Shown: positions 16,647 to 25,230, counted from the first letter of the stretch. The stretch: 64,000 nucleotides of DNA from RH-AL1 sp965214415 (GCA_965214415.1 CBDCBQ010000003.1:1612001-1676000), one strand, 5' to 3'. Translations and numbers: made by a program. Notes: generated from the sequence alone by a model not told the origin.

Positions 16647-18014
16647 CTAACGTGCGCCGGCTGGCTCGAACACCCTACCCTTCGCCTCCGGCTTCATCAG
16701 CCTCTTGACCGAGGAAGACGCGACGATCTCGGCATTGTTGGCGAAAGCCTCGTGGTTCTTCTCGATGTCGTCGAGATCGTAGAGGTAATTGACCATCAGC
16801 CCGGCCGAGTCGTGCATCCCCTTGTCGGAGAGGTCGCCGAGCCAGTTCAGCCGCTCGAGCCGCGCGCCGTTGCCGAGGTGGAACCCGGCGACCGGATCGG
16901 CGGGCCGCCCATCGGCGCGTTTCGCGGCCAGGAAATAGGCGGCGGCCAGGGGCTCGACGAGCTTGCGCAGACGCTCCGGGACGCCAGCCTCGTCGCGCCA
17001 CTGGCTCGACTCGAGCTTGGCGAGGAGCTGCCTGTCCTCGACGCTCAGCGTCGCCTTGTCGATCCCCTTCAGCCAAGGCAGGAAGCCGGGCGCCGGCGAC
17101 AGCGTGACGTAGGTCTCGATGCGCGGAAACTCGCGCCGCAGTTCCTGCACGACCTGCTTGATGAGGAAGTTGCCGAACGAGATGCCGGCAAGCCCCTTCT
17201 GGCAGTTCGAGATCGAGTAGAAGACGGCGACCTTGGCTTTCTCCGGCAGCACCGTCTTGCGGTCGGGGTCGAGCAGCGGGCCGATCGCGCCGGGGATCGC
17301 GTCCGTCAGCGCCACCTCGACGAAGATCAGCGGCTCGTCCGGCAGGGCTGGATGGAAGAAGCCGTAGCAGCGCCGGTCCGGCGGATCGATGCGCAGGCGC
17401 AGGCTTGGAAAGTCGCGGATTTCATGCACCGCCTCGTAGCGGATGATCTTTTCCAGCACGATCGCAGGCGTCGACCAGTCGATCGAGCGCAGCACGAGAA
17501 AGCCGCGGTTGAACCACGACGCGAGCAGGTGCGCGAAATCGCGATCGACCGGCGCCAGCGCCTTGTCCTGCTTCACCGCGGCGACGAGGTCGGCGCGCAT
17601 CTCGACGAGGGCGCGGGTGCCGCCCGGCGCGCGGTTGAGCCGGCGCAGCAGCTCCTGTCGGCGTGGCTCGGAGGCGAAGTGCAGCTCGCCGGCCGTCGCG
17701 TCCGCCTTGTCGGCGAGCCACGCCTTGCTCACCGCGGCGAGCCTTTCCTTGTCGGGGCCGAACCGCTCCAGCAGCGCGTGGAAGACGATGCTCCGCCCGG
17801 CCGCGTCGAGCCCCGCGTAACGCTCGATCAGGTCGGCGGCGACCGCCGTGCCGGACGCCTCGCCGCGCCCCGACAGCAGCGCCTCGCAGCGCTCGACGAA
17901 AGCCTCGGGGCTCGGCACCGGCCCGTCCGCGACGGGGCGGCGGCCGATCCAGCTGCGCCCGCGCTCCGTGATCGAGCTGACGAGATCGGAAAACAGCGCG
18001 CCGGTGGCGGCCAT
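16647..18014 (-). CDS. matA: Malonyl-CoA decarboxylase
   Basis: A 455-residue enzyme that converts malonyl-CoA to acetyl-CoA and CO2. The N-terminal helical domain spans about residues 1-150 and the catalytic acyltransferase-like domain follows. YSISNCQKGLAGISFGNFLI is the diagnostic active-site stretch, and ETYVTLSPAPGFLPWL is also conserved. The length matches bacterial MatA. The frame is open to 18557, but ATG 18014 begins the family N-terminus and upstream residues are unlike it. No matB or matC neighbour is present, so it may control malonyl-CoA level instead of growth on malonate. Confidence 0.93.
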   Translation of the reverse strand: MAATGALFSDLVSSITERGRSWIGRRPVADGPVPSPEAFVERCEALLSGRGEASGTAVAADLIERYAGLDAAGRSIVFHALLERFGPDKERLAAVSKAWLADKADATAGELHFASEPRRQELLRRLNRAPGGTRALVEMRADLVAAVKQDKALAPVDRDFAHLLASWFNRGFLVLRSIDWSTPAIVLEKIIRYEAVHEIRDFPSLRLRIDPPDRRCYGFFHPALPDEPLIFVEVALTDAIPGAIGPLLDPDRKTVLPEKAKVAVFYSISNCQKGLAGISFGNFLIKQVVQELRREFPRIETYVTLSPAPGFLPWLKGIDKATLSVEDRQLLAKLESSQWRDEAGVPERLRKLVEPLAAAYFLAAKRADGRPADPVAGFHLGNGARLERLNWLGDLSDKGMHDSAGLMVNYLYDLDDIEKNHEAFANNAEIVASSSVKRLMKPEAKGRVFEPAGAR

Positions 18015-18183
18015 CGCGAGGGTCCTTGTGCGAGCAGCGGCGAGCGCCAACGCTCCATATGTACGCCCGCGGTGGGACGCGGCAAGCAAAGGCGGCGCCA
18101 CGCCACATCGCGAGCCGCCGTCCTGATGTTGCCGCACCGTGCGCCGGGCGATACGAGCGGGGCACCAACCGGGAACCCTCCAG

Positions 18184-19722
18184 ATGCGCGCGACGGCTCG
18201 GACGCCTCTGATCGGAGGCCTCGTCGCGCTTGTGGCGCTCGCGGCCATCGCCGTCGCCCTCGTCAAGCTCGTTGGCGCCACCTCCGGGCTGATCGTCGAG
18301 ACGATCGACATCGCCGGTACGCCAGCCACGCTGTACAGGACCGCCGACGGCAAGCCCGCGCCGTCCGTCGTCATCGCGCATGGGTTCGCCGGCTCGCGCG
18401 AGCTGATGCAGCCGTTCGCGATCACGCTCGCCCGCAACGGTTTTGTGGCGATCACCTTCGACTTTCTCGGCCACGGCAAGAACCCGCGTCCACTCACCGG
18501 CAGCATCACGGATGCCACGGGTGCGACCAAGGCGCTGGTCGACCAGCTCGGGACCATCGTCGCCTACGCCAGGACCGCGCCGGGCGCGGACGGCCGCGTG
18601 GCGCTGCTCGGCCATTCCATGGCCTCCGACATCGTCGTGCGCTACGGCGAGGCGCACCCGGACATCGCGGCCACGATCGCCGTGTCGATGTTCGCCTCCG
18701 GCCTCACCGCGACGAGCCCGCGCGACCTCCTGGTCATTGTCGGCGCGTGGGAGCCGCAGATCCTCAAGGATCAAGGTATCAAGGCCACCGCGATGGCGAC
18801 GCACGGCCCCGTGGCGCCGCGCACGACCTACGGCAGCCTTGCCGACGGCACGGCGCGGCGCGTGTCGTTCTCGGCCGACGTCGAGCATATCGGCGTGCTC
18901 TACAGCCGCGACAGCCTGCGCGAGGCGCTCGACTGGCTCGACGCGGTGTTTTCGCACACTGGCTCGGGCTATCTCGAGGTGCGCGGCCGCTGGCTCGGCC
19001 TGCTCTTCCTTGGGCTCGTCGTGCTCGCGCGGCCACTGCTCGGCCTGCTGCCGGCGGTGAGCGAGCGCCGCCTCGGCGCGGGCCTGCCCTGGCGCAGGCT
19101 GCTGCCCGTCGCGCTGGCGCCGGCCGTGCTGACGCCGCTGATCCTGCGGAAGGCGCCGACGCATTTCCTGCCGCTGCTGCTCGGCGATTATCTCGTCGCG
19201 CATTTTCTCGTCTACGGCGCGCTGACGTGGCTCGGGCTGTGGCTCGCGCGTGAGCGCGGCGCCGTACAGACCGCGCCGATCTCGGCCCCGCGCTTCGCGT
19301 TCGCGCTCGCCGCGCTCGCCCTCTACAGCATTGTCGTCTTCGGCCTGCCGATCGAGTGGTTCGTCGCCTCGTTCTGGCCGATCCCGGCGCGCGTGCCGCT
19401 GATCGCCGCGATGCTCGTCGGCACGCTCGTCTACTTCACCGCCGACGAATGGCTGACGCGCGGCGCCACCGCCCCACGCGGCGCCTACGCATTCACGAAG
19501 TTCTGCTTCGTCCTGTCGCTCGCGCTTGCGGTGGCGCTGAACCTCGAGCGCCTATTTTTTCTCATCATCATCGCCGTCGTGATCGTGCTGTTCTTCCTGG
19601 TCTACGGCCTGTTCAGCGCCTGGACCTACCGCGCCACCCGCCACCCGCTGATCGGTGGCCTCTCGAACGCGCTCGCCTTCGCTTGGGCGATCGCCGTCAC
19701 GTTCCCGCTGCTGGCGCGGTGA
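18184..19722 (+). CDS. Membrane protein with alpha/beta hydrolase domain
   Basis: A 512-residue protein with one N-terminal membrane helix (about 8-28), an alpha/beta-hydrolase domain (about 45-260) and a C-terminal block of about seven hydrophobic helices (about 265-510). VVIAHGFAGSREL forms the oxyanion region and GHSMAS holds nucleophile Ser145. The start ATG 18184 follows CCAG; the frame is open from 18139 but the extra residues are basic and unlike a signal anchor. The hydrolase must face the periplasm or cytoplasm between membrane helices. The substrate is unknown; a lipid or peptide esterase is possible. Its TGA overlaps an ATG in the next frame at 19722. Confidence 0.75.
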   Translation: MRATARTPLIGGLVALVALAAIAVALVKLVGATSGLIVETIDIAGTPATLYRTADGKPAPSVVIAHGFAGSRELMQPFAITLARNGFVAITFDFLGHGKNPRPLTGSITDATGATKALVDQLGTIVAYARTAPGADGRVALLGHSMASDIVVRYGEAHPDIAATIAVSMFASGLTATSPRDLLVIVGAWEPQILKDQGIKATAMATHGPVAPRTTYGSLADGTARRVSFSADVEHIGVLYSRDSLREALDWLDAVFSHTGSGYLEVRGRWLGLLFLGLVVLARPLLGLLPAVSERRLGAGLPWRRLLPVALAPAVLTPLILRKAPTHFLPLLLGDYLVAHFLVYGALTWLGLWLARERGAVQTAPISAPRFAFALAALALYSIVVFGLPIEWFVASFWPIPARVPLIAAMLVGTLVYFTADEWLTRGATAPRGAYAFTKFCFVLSLALAVALNLERLFFLIIIAVVIVLFFLVYGLFSAWTYRATRHPLIGGLSNALAFAWAIAVTFPLLAR

Positions 19723-19772
19723 TGCGCGCCGCTTGTGCTTCGCTTCGCGGCGAACGACGGCTACAAGCCCGC

Positions 19773-20471
19773 ATGCTCACCGCCGCTCTCGCCGCCGCCG
19801 AAGAGATCTTCACGCCGCCGTTCCGCGCCGTGCTCGCGAAGACGCTCGGGCTGACCTTGCTGATGCTCGTGCTCTGCGGCATCGCGCTCGAGAAGCTCGT
19901 CGTCGCGCTCGTCGCGCTGCCGCACGCGGTTTGGCTCGCGACCATCGTGCATGTCATCGCCGGCTTCGGCCTCGTGGTCGGCCTCGCGCTGCTGGTGACG
20001 CCGGTGTCGTTCGTCGTCGCCGGCCTGTTCTTCGACGAGCTGGCCGATCACGTCGAGGCCGACCTCGCGGGCCCTGCCGGGCGTGGCCGCGCGATGCCGC
20101 TCGCGCCGGCGCTGTGGATCGGCCTCAAGTTCGGGCTGCTCAGCCTGCTCGTGAACGTCGTCGCGCTTGCGCTGCTGCTGGTGCCCGGCGTCAACATCGT
20201 CGCCTTCTTCGGCGCCAATGCCTACCTGCTCGGGCGCGGGTTCTTCGAGCTGGCGGCGCTGCGCTATCGCGATCTCGACGACGTGCGCGCTCTGCGCCAA
20301 CGCCACGGCGTCCGCGTCTTCGCCGCCGGCTGCCTGTGCTCCGCGCTGATGGCCGTGCCGCTGATCAATCTGCTGACGCCGCTCTTCGCCACCGCGCTGC
20401 TCGTGCGGGTGGCGCAGCCGCTGGTGGCGATCAGGCGGCCGTCATTTCGAGCCGAAGGCGAAGCAACCTAG
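19773..20471 (+). CDS. EI24/CysZ-like integral membrane protein
   Basis: A 232-residue membrane protein with about four to six hydrophobic segments and the motif LVPGVNIVAFFGANAYLLGR, typical of the EI24/CysZ-like family (sulfate transporter CysZ or the related DUF540 group). ATG 19773 opens MLTAALAAAEEIFTPPFR, the family-like N-terminus. The in-frame ATG at 19722, overlapping the previous stop as TGATG, is a weaker alternative that would add 17 residues. The last eleven codons, ending FRAEGEAT, are read from the left arm of an interspersed palindromic repeat (20441-20472), so the C-terminus appears to have been altered by repeat insertion. Confidence 0.78.
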   Translation: MLTAALAAAEEIFTPPFRAVLAKTLGLTLLMLVLCGIALEKLVVALVALPHAVWLATIVHVIAGFGLVVGLALLVTPVSFVVAGLFFDELADHVEADLAGPAGRGRAMPLAPALWIGLKFGLLSLLVNVVALALLLVPGVNIVAFFGANAYLLGRGFFELAALRYRDLDDVRALRQRHGVRVFAAGCLCSALMAVPLINLLTPLFATALLVRVAQPLVAIRRPSFRAEGEAT

Positions 20472-20534
20472 GAGCAAACAAGATAGCGCGTGGCGCGCGG
20501 CCCCTGGGTGATTCCGCCGCGCTCGCAATGACGG
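20441..20534. repeat. Interspersed palindromic repeat, copy 2
   Basis: The left arm starts GTCATTTCGAGCCGAAGG and runs through GAAGCAACCTAGG (20441-20472). The right arm is the imperfect reverse complement, CCTGGGTGATTCCGCC to GCTCGCAATGAC (about 20502-20532). It overlaps the last 31 bases of the EI24-like gene and reaches the stop of the NDUFA9-like gene, between two convergent transcripts, where a bidirectional terminator role is plausible. Confidence 0.75.
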
Positions 20535-20536
20535 TG

Positions 20537-21541
20537 CTAGGGCGTATACGCAGCGTATTGCCCGGTCTTGCGGAAGCGCGAGAGGTAGCCTGGCACGAAG
20601 GCCTCGAAGCTCTCCGGGCGGATGCCGAGGCCCTGCAGCGTGCGCCCCTCCGCCTTCGCGCCCTCCGAGACGACGTTGTCGAGCTTCAGCAGCTCGACCT
20701 GGTCGACGGTCATGTCGAGCATGTCGGGGAAGAAGCCCTGCGCCAGCTTCTTGGCGACCTCGGTCCCGCGCGCCATCGCGGTGGCGGCGGGCCATGGCAG
20801 CGGCACGAGCGTGCGGCGCCGTCCCGTCGTCTCGAGGATGAAGGCCATGATCTCCTTGAACGAACGCGTCTCCGGGCCGCCCAGTTCGTAGATCGTGCCG
20901 GGCGTGGCCGTGCCGTCGACGGCGAGCGCGATGGCTTCCGCGACATCGCCGACGAAGACCGGCTGCAGCAGCCCGTGCCCGCCGCCGATCAGCGGCAGCG
21001 CCGGCATGATACGCGCCATCGCGGCGAACCGATTGAAGAACTTGTCCTCCGGCCCGAACACGATCGACGGGCGCACGATCACCGCCTCCGGCAGCGCCGC
21101 GCGCACGATCGCTTCCGCCTCGGCCTTGGTGCGCCCGTATTCGGCGGGCGAGTCCGGATCGGCGCCGATCGCCGACATCTGCACGTAGCGCGTGATGCCC
21201 GCCGCCTTGACAGCGTCGACAATGGCGCGCGTGCCCTCGGTATGGATCGCGGCGAACGTCTGCGGCCCGACCTTGGCGAGCAGCCCAACGAGATTGACGA
21301 CGGCATCCGCGTCGCGCACGGCGCGGGCGACAGAGTCAGGATAGCGGAGGTTCGCCTGCACGGCGGTGATCTGGCCGACCTTGCCGGACGGTTGTTGCGC
21401 GAAGGCGAGACCGGGGCGGCGCGCGGCGACGCGCACGCGCCAGCCATGCTCGGCCAACGCCTTGGAGACATAGCGCCCGACGAAACCCGAGCCGCCGAAG
21501 ACGGTGACGAGCTTGCCCGTGCGAACCAGCGTCTCGGCCAT
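20537..21541 (-). CDS. Complex I NDUFA9-like NAD(P)-binding protein
   Basis: A 334-residue atypical SDR. VTVFGGSGFVGRYV (about residues 12-25) is the NAD(P)-binding motif, followed by NLRYPDSVARAV, a segment typical of the NDUFA9 subfamily, and EYGRTKAEAE with the YxxxK-like element. In alphaproteobacteria these proteins are linked to respiratory complex I assembly or ubiquinone metabolism. ATG 21541 is chosen because the preceding in-frame sequence (open to 21847) is basic and unrelated. The gene stands alone and converges with the EI24-like gene. Confidence 0.87.
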   Translation of the reverse strand: MAETLVRTGKLVTVFGGSGFVGRYVSKALAEHGWRVRVAARRPGLAFAQQPSGKVGQITAVQANLRYPDSVARAVRDADAVVNLVGLLAKVGPQTFAAIHTEGTRAIVDAVKAAGITRYVQMSAIGADPDSPAEYGRTKAEAEAIVRAALPEAVIVRPSIVFGPEDKFFNRFAAMARIMPALPLIGGGHGLLQPVFVGDVAEAIALAVDGTATPGTIYELGGPETRSFKEIMAFILETTGRRRTLVPLPWPAATAMARGTEVAKKLAQGFFPDMLDMTVDQVELLKLDNVVSEGAKAEGRTLQGLGIRPESFEAFVPGYLSRFRKTGQYAAYTP

Positions 21542-21900
21542 GGCGATCTCTTTCCCTTCGGTCGTGCCGCGGTTGTTTAGGCAGGGCACGGCCACCTGTA
21601 CAGGGGCGCTTCGCCGCGAATTGCGGGCAACGTGATAAGGTAATATAACCGGAAAGGCGATCCGAGTCGATGGGCAAGCGGCTTGTCGATGCGGCGCGCC
21701 CTCCTGATGCGAGCGCCGACACCGAGCCTCGCCAAAGTCGGCGTCCGTCGACTTCGAGAGCGGCCCTCGTCGACGCACACGGACACCGAAACTCGCCACG
21801 CGCCCGTTCGATGACACCGCGGTTTTGGTGTCGGCGTTCGCCGGCATTTGCGGAATGTCGAGATGCCGGTGGGAATTATCGGGTCCACTGGATCATCTGC
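21542..21900. promoter_or_regulatory. Intergenic region between folA and the NDUFA9-like gene
   Basis: I see no convincing gene in these 359 bp. They hold a perfect 10-bp palindrome CCTGTACAGG at 21595-21604, about 54 bp upstream of the NDUFA9-like start and well placed for an operator. Two hairpins follow: CGCCGAC/GTCGGCG (21714-21720 with 21737-21743) and GACACC/GGTGTC (21813-21818 with 21827-21832). The last may help end folA transcription, although no T-run follows it. Confidence 0.4.
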
Positions 21901-22452
21901 CTAGACTACTGATATGATCGGCGTTCCCGCCATGCGAACGAGATCGACGAAGACGCAGGCCGCCTCGTCGTCGGGATGTCGTGGCGGTGTAACCCGCGAG
22001 GCCTCGTCCCATGACGCGGCCTCGATCGCCGGAAAGAACGTGTCGGCTTGCGGCGCGAGATCGACATAAGTCAGCGCTAGCCTGTCCGTCTCCGGCATCA
22101 TCGCGGCAAACAGCGCCGCCCCGCCAATCAGGCTGATCGAGCGCGCGCCCATCGCCTCGGCCCGAAGCACCGCCAGCGCCAGCGCGGCCTCCGGGCTCTC
22201 GGCCCGCCACACCCCCTCCGGCAAAACGAGCCCCTCGTCGCGCGAGACGACGATGCTCTCGCGCCCGGGCAGCGGGCGGCCAATCGACTCCCAGGTGCGG
22301 CGGCCCATGATCATCGGCGTGCCCATCGTGAGGTCGCGGAAGCGGGCGAGGTCGCCCGGCATGCGCCAGGGCAGCGCGCCGCCCTGCCCGATCGCGCCGT
22401 CGCGGCCGAGCGCGGCGACGATGACCAGGGGCGGCCGGCCGCTCGCCGTCAT
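21901..22452 (-). CDS. folA: Dihydrofolate reductase
   Basis: A 183-residue enzyme that reduces dihydrofolate to tetrahydrofolate with NADPH. IVAALGRDGAIGQGGALPW contains the Met20-loop region with the conserved Pro-Trp, followed by DLARFRDLTMG with the catalytic acidic residue region, MGRRTWESIGRPLPGR, and LIGGAALFAAM as the second NADPH motif. Unlike most bacteria there is no thyA beside it. It diverges from the aldo/keto reductase gene, 65 bp away. Confidence 0.93.
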   Translation of the reverse strand: MTASGRPPLVIVAALGRDGAIGQGGALPWRMPGDLARFRDLTMGTPMIMGRRTWESIGRPLPGRESIVVSRDEGLVLPEGVWRAESPEAALALAVLRAEAMGARSISLIGGAALFAAMMPETDRLALTYVDLAPQADTFFPAIEAASWDEASRVTPPRHPDDEAACVFVDLVRMAGTPIISVV

Positions 22453-22517
22453 GTGATGTCTCCTCTCGGGCGTCGGCGCGTTGGCCGGTGATCGTCGTGC
22501 CAGAATAGGAGCCTACC

Positions 22518-23447
22518 TTGGCCGAGACCATCTTTCGCATCACGCGACGTGGCGTGCTCGCCGGGGCGGCGGCGACCGCCGCGATCTCGCCCTTCGGCGC
22601 CCGCGCTTTCGAGGGTGAGCTGCTCCGCCGCGGGATCCCGCACGGGAAGGAAATCCTGCCTGTCGTCGGTGTCGGCACCGCCAAGGTCTTCAACGTCGGC
22701 AATGACGCGGCCGACCGCGTCGTGCTCACGAGGGTGATCCAGACACTCGTCGACGGCGGCGGCAGTCTCGTCGACACCGCGAGCTCCTACGGCACATCCG
22801 AAGAAGTGGTCGGCGCGATCGCCACCGGCACGCCGCTGCGGGACAAGCTGTTCATCGCGACGAAGCTCGAGGCGCGCGGCGGCCCCGAGGCAAGGGCCGA
22901 ATTCGAGACCTCGCTGAAGCGCCTGCGCGTCAAGTCGGTCGACCTGCTACAGCTGCACAACGTGAAGCCCGGCGACGCAGGCCTCGGCTTCTTCCGCGAC
23001 CTGCAACGCGAGGGTCTGACCCGCTATGTTGGCGCCACCACCACCTACCGCGACGATTACGATGCGATGGAGGCGCTGATCGCCAAGGACAAGCCGGACT
23101 TCATCGAGATCGATTGCTCGATCGCCAACCGCGACGCGGAGGCACGTATCATCCCCGCCGCCGCCGCCGTGGGGGCGGCGGTGCTGATCGCCCTGCCCTT
23201 CGGCCGCGCCTCGCTGTTTGCCAAGGTGAAGGGCAAGCCGCTGCCGCCCGTCGCCGCCGAGATCGGCGCCACGACCTGGGGTCAGGTGTTCTTGAAATAC
23301 CTGCTCGGCAATCCGGCGATCACCGCCGTCATTCCTGGCACGGCGGACCCCGCACACATGGCCGATAACCTCGCCGCAGGCCGCGGGCCGATGCCGGATG
23401 CCAAACAGCGGGCGGCACTGGTCAGCTATTTCGAGAGGCTGGGCTAG
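22518..23447 (+). CDS. Tat-exported aldo/keto reductase
   Basis: A 309-residue AKR-fold protein with an N-terminal twin-arginine signal (ITRRGVLAG, residues 8-16) and an Ala-rich hydrophobic stretch ending ARAF. LVDTASSYGTSEEVVG is the NADPH/active-site segment with Asp and Tyr; the catalytic Lys lies in FIATKLEARG, and the His is replaced by LLQLHN at the usual place. TTG at 22518 is the start: AGGAG at 22507-22511 lies six bases upstream, and it opens the Tat signal. Periplasmic AKRs of this type are common in Hyphomicrobiales; the substrate is unknown. Confidence 0.85.
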   Translation: MAETIFRITRRGVLAGAAATAAISPFGARAFEGELLRRGIPHGKEILPVVGVGTAKVFNVGNDAADRVVLTRVIQTLVDGGGSLVDTASSYGTSEEVVGAIATGTPLRDKLFIATKLEARGGPEARAEFETSLKRLRVKSVDLLQLHNVKPGDAGLGFFRDLQREGLTRYVGATTTYRDDYDAMEALIAKDKPDFIEIDCSIANRDAEARIIPAAAAVGAAVLIALPFGRASLFAKVKGKPLPPVAAEIGATTWGQVFLKYLLGNPAITAVIPGTADPAHMADNLAAGRGPMPDAKQRAALVSYFERLG

Positions 23448-23542
23448 CGCCTCCGGCAGCGGTCGTCGTTCCGCATGACGGATCTTCCTTTGCACCGCCT
23501 CGGACGGTAGGTTCATCGCGATCACGCATTTGTAGGCCGCCG

Positions 23543-24160
23543 ATGACCCCGCACGTCGAGTTCCTGTTCGATTTCGGCAGCCCCAACGCCTACCTCGTCC
23601 ACAAGGTGATGCCGGACCTCGAGGCCCGGATCGGCGAGAAAGTCGTCTACCAACCGATCTTGCTCGGCGGCCTGTTCAAGCTCGCCGGCAACAAGCCACC
23701 GATGGTCGCCCATAAGGACGCGCCGACCAGGCTCGCCTACGAGGGGCTCGAGATGAAGCGGTTTCGCACCGCCCACGGCCTCGATGCTTTCCGCTTCAAC
23801 CCGCACTTTCCGGTCAATACGATGATCATGATGCGTGGTGTCTTTGTCGCCAAGGACCTCGGCGTTTTCGACCGCTACGCCGATGCCTGCTTCGCCGCGA
23901 TGTGGGAGCAAGGCTTGAAGATGGATGACCCCGACCTCGTCAAGACCGTGCTCGACGATGCCGGACTGCCGGCTGACGCGATCATCGCCAGGACGCAGGA
24001 TCCGGCGGTGAAGGACGCGCTGATCGCCGCGACGGGGGCCGCTCACGCGCGCGGCGCCTTTGGCTCGCCGACCTTTTTCGTCGGCGACGAGATGTACTTC
24101 GGCAAGGAGCGTCTCCCGGCCGTCGAGGCCGAGCTGGCGCGCCAGCGGCAGGCTGCCTGA
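23543..24160 (+). CDS. 2-hydroxychromene-2-carboxylate isomerase family (DsbA-fold, GST kappa-like)
   Basis: A 205-residue thioredoxin-fold protein. FLFDFGSPNAYLVH is the N-terminal motif of the HCCA isomerase/GST-kappa group, with Ser in place of the redox Cys, so it binds glutathione for isomerisation and not for disulfide exchange. GAFGSPTFFVGDEMYFGKERL near the C-terminus is the other signature. In naphthalene degradation this enzyme isomerises hydroxychromene carboxylate, but no naphthalene genes are nearby, so a general glutathione-dependent role is more likely. Confidence 0.87.
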   Translation: MTPHVEFLFDFGSPNAYLVHKVMPDLEARIGEKVVYQPILLGGLFKLAGNKPPMVAHKDAPTRLAYEGLEMKRFRTAHGLDAFRFNPHFPVNTMIMMRGVFVAKDLGVFDRYADACFAAMWEQGLKMDDPDLVKTVLDDAGLPADAIIARTQDPAVKDALIAATGAAHARGAFGSPTFFVGDEMYFGKERLPAVEAELARQRQAA

Positions 24161-24210
24161 ACGAATTGTCATGCGGCTCGATGTGGTGTGGTTACCAACA
24201 ATCAATCGCT

Positions 24211-24302
24211 GTCATTGCGAGCCGAAGGCGAAGCAACCCAGGGCCGCGCGCCGAGGCGTCGCGGCAGTCTCCCCTGGGTTGCTTCGCTTCGCTCGCAATG
24301 AC
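24211..24302. repeat. Interspersed palindromic repeat, best-preserved copy 3
   Basis: The left arm (24211-24243) runs GTCATTGCGAGCCGAAGG to GAAGCAACCCAGGG. The right arm (24271-24302) is its near-perfect reverse complement, CCCTGGGTTGCTTCGC to GCTCGCAATGAC, around a 27-bp loop. A further partial arm GCTCGCAATGACGG lies at about 24324-24337. It sits between the convergent HCCA isomerase and SDR genes. Together with copies 1 and 2 it shows one dispersed family; the 180-bp gap holds nothing else. Confidence 0.85.
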
Positions 24303-24340
24303 GGTAAGCTTCGCTCGCACGATGCTCGCAATGACGGGTC

Positions 24341-25066
24341 CTACCACGTCTCGTCGAAGGGCCGGATCTCCTGCTCGAAGGTCCAGGCGTCCTCCGGCTG
24401 GAGGTAGAGCTGCCAATAGGCCTCGGCGACCGCGGCGGGGCGCATCAGGGTGACCTCGGCCGGCCGCTCGCCCTCGCGCATGCGGGCGCGGACCCATTCG
24501 GTGTCGACGCCCGCGTCGATGACGAGATGGGCGACGTGGATGTGCCGCGGCCCGAGCTCGCGTGCCGCGCTCTGCGCCAGCGCGCGCAGGCCGAACTTGG
24601 CGCTGGAGAACGCCGCGTAGCCGGCGGCGCCGCGCATCCCGGCCGTCGCGCCGGTGAAGAAGATGCAGCCGCCCTGGCGCGGGACCATGATGCGGGCGGC
24701 CTCGCGGCCGGTGAGAAATCCCGCGTAGCAGCCGAGCTCCCATACCTTGCGGAACACCCGCTCGGTCGTTTCGAGCAGCGGAAATCGCACGTTGCCGCCG
24801 ACGTTGAAGATGCAGACAGCGAGCGGCGCCGTCGCCTCCGCCTCGTCGAGGAAGCGGACGACCTCGTCCTCCTTGCGCGCGTCGAGCGCGCGGCCCTGGA
24901 TGGTGCCGCCCGCCGCCTCGATCTCGGCGACGAGCGGGGCGAGCTTGTCGCCATTGCGCCGCCCGGCGAAGATCGTGAAACCCTCGGCCGCGAACCGCTT
25001 GGCAATGGCGGAGCCGATATAGTCGCCGGCACCGACGACCGCGACGCTTGCGTTGCGCTTTTCCAT
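24341..25066 (-). CDS. SDR family protein lacking the catalytic Ser-Tyr pair
   Basis: A 241-residue short-chain dehydrogenase fold. VVGAGDYIGSAIAKRF (residues 10-25) is the nucleotide-binding motif and FNVGGNVRF the NNAG-like element. In the active site the expected Tyr of YxxxK is Phe153 (FSSAK, Lys157 kept), and the expected Ser is also absent (FFTGAT at about 136-141). It may bind NAD(P) without classical reductase chemistry, or use Tyr150. The start ATG 25066 has GGAG six bases upstream. It diverges from mmsA, 164 bp away. Confidence 0.8.
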   Translation of the reverse strand: MEKRNASVAVVGAGDYIGSAIAKRFAAEGFTIFAGRRNGDKLAPLVAEIEAAGGTIQGRALDARKEDEVVRFLDEAEATAPLAVCIFNVGGNVRFPLLETTERVFRKVWELGCYAGFLTGREAARIMVPRQGGCIFFTGATAGMRGAAGYAAFSSAKFGLRALAQSAARELGPRHIHVAHLVIDAGVDTEWVRARMREGERPAEVTLMRPAAVAEAYWQLYLQPEDAWTFEQEIRPFDETW

Positions 25067-25142
25067 GACATGCTCCGAGGCGGGCGCGCGAGACTGCGGG
25101 TCTTTGTCGGACAGCGTCAAGCGGCCGCGTCGGCAGGGCGAG

Positions 25143-25166
25143 GGAACGTTCGCGGGGCCAAACGTT
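25143..25166 (+). promoter_or_regulatory. Possible stress-sigma (EcfG-like) promoter or AACGTT operator upstream of mmsA
   Basis: GGAAC (25143-25147) followed after 15 bases by CGTT (25163-25166) resembles the alphaproteobacterial EcfG consensus, with a spacer one or two bases short. The same bases form two AACGTT palindromes (25145-25150 and 25161-25166) spaced 16 bp centre to centre. Both readings are by eye. Confidence 0.25.
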
Positions 25167-25230
25167 TTTCCCGAACCATGCCCGGCCGCGACGCGCCGGC
25201 ACGGCGATCGGACCGAGGAGCCCAACGATC

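Noticed and set aside
16581..19253. 890-codon plus-strand frame across the malonyl-CoA decarboxylase gene
   Set aside because: It is antisense to a certain gene and then out of frame with the hydrolase; composition is dominated by Arg, Ala, Asp and Gln without any motif.
21670..21912. 80-codon plus-strand ORF in the folA/NDUFA9-like gap
   Set aside because: No ribosome site, Arg/Ser-rich, overlaps the end of folA and two hairpins; it looks non-coding.
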